Positions 14,302-14,424 of a DNA stretch of 14,424 bases are shown piece after piece. Position numbers and translations under genes: made by a program. Below the pieces are notes generated by a model. The model was not told the origin of the DNA. It was given only the letters and a program-made list of their open reading frames with translations, and ran no database searches. This stretch comes from Calditrichota bacterium. GTDB taxonomy: Bacteria; Zhuqueibacterota; Zhuqueibacteria; Residuimicrobiales; Krinioviventaceae. Positions within the stretch are counted from its first letter, which is position 1. Each line of letters opens with the position of its first letter. The stretch is from positions 1 to 14,424 of the forward strand of contig RPQV01000028.1 of NCBI GenBank assembly GCA_003818595.1, written 5' to 3'.

Positions 14302-14424
14302 TCATAACGGTAATTCGTTCGCGACCATCTGTTCAAGCGATTGCGGTTTTCGAATCAGTTGCAGATCACCAGAGGTGCGAAGCAATATTTCAGCAGGTTG
14401 CAGATAAGAGTTATAATTCACCAG
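14302..14424 (-). CDS. C-terminal end of an unrecognised protein (5' part beyond window)
   Basis: The minus strand is open from the right edge to TGA at 14302, giving the last 40 residues of a protein. They include YLQPAEILLRTSG and LIRKPQSLEQMVANELPL. The composition is protein-like and the strand is convergent to the hydrolase, which ends 27 bp away. The family is not recognised; too little is visible to name a function. Confidence 0.5.
   Translation of the reverse strand: MVNYNSYLQPAEILLRTSGDLQLIRKPQSLEQMVANELPL

Overview
The window looks like chromosomal DNA from a Gram-negative bacterium of the Fibrobacterota-Chlorobiota-Bacteroidota (FCB) side of the tree, plausibly a KSB1/Calditrichota-like lineage. 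This placement is inference. It rests on a secreted glycoside hydrolase ending in a FlgD/Por-type (type IX secretion-like) C-terminal domain, a Bacteroidota-like short sigma-70 factor without region 1.1, an M23 peptidase of the Bacteroidota style, and a System I cytochrome c maturation cluster. No mobile element, CRISPR array, rRNA or tRNA was seen.

Left part (1-3647, minus strand). A 3'-truncated AmmeMemoRadiSam-type radical SAM gene overlaps by 4 bp with an upstream DUF362 gene. Both proteins begin with a twin-arginine signal, which is odd for a radical SAM enzyme. Upstream lies a large REC-PAS-GAF-GAF sensory protein with a degenerate receiver and no visible output domain. A terminator-like hairpin separates it from the DUF362 gene.

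Centre (4017-7346, plus strand). A tightly packed heme-export/cytochrome c maturation operon: a membrane-anchored Ig-like protein of unknown function, then ccmA, ccmB, ccmC and a 47-codon ccmD-like gene. The first three junctions are 4-bp overlaps or a 3-bp gap. ccmE, ccmF and ccmH are not in the window.

Middle (7486-9565). On the minus strand lie a thioredoxin-like [2Fe-2S] ferredoxin and a tiny secreted FN3-like protein. Divergent from the latter is an RpoD/SigA-type sigma factor with a near-consensus promoter. The intergenic DNA holds a strong compound hairpin (7857-7899) and a perfect 18-bp palindrome (8542-8559).

Right part (9849-14424). A membrane-anchored M23 endopeptidase with its own promoter and an intrinsic terminator is followed by a secreted TPR protein and a 738-residue secreted DUF5060/glycoside hydrolase-like enzyme. 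A perfect FNR/CRP-type half-site pair (TTGAT-N4-ATCAA) lies upstream of the hydrolase. A convergent minus-strand gene enters at the right edge; only its last 40 codons are visible and it is not recognised.

The genes most worth a second look are the Tat-signal radical SAM/DUF362 pair, the extra first gene of the ccm operon, the stand-alone FN3 mini-protein that shares its domain with the hydrolase, and the intergenic palindromes.
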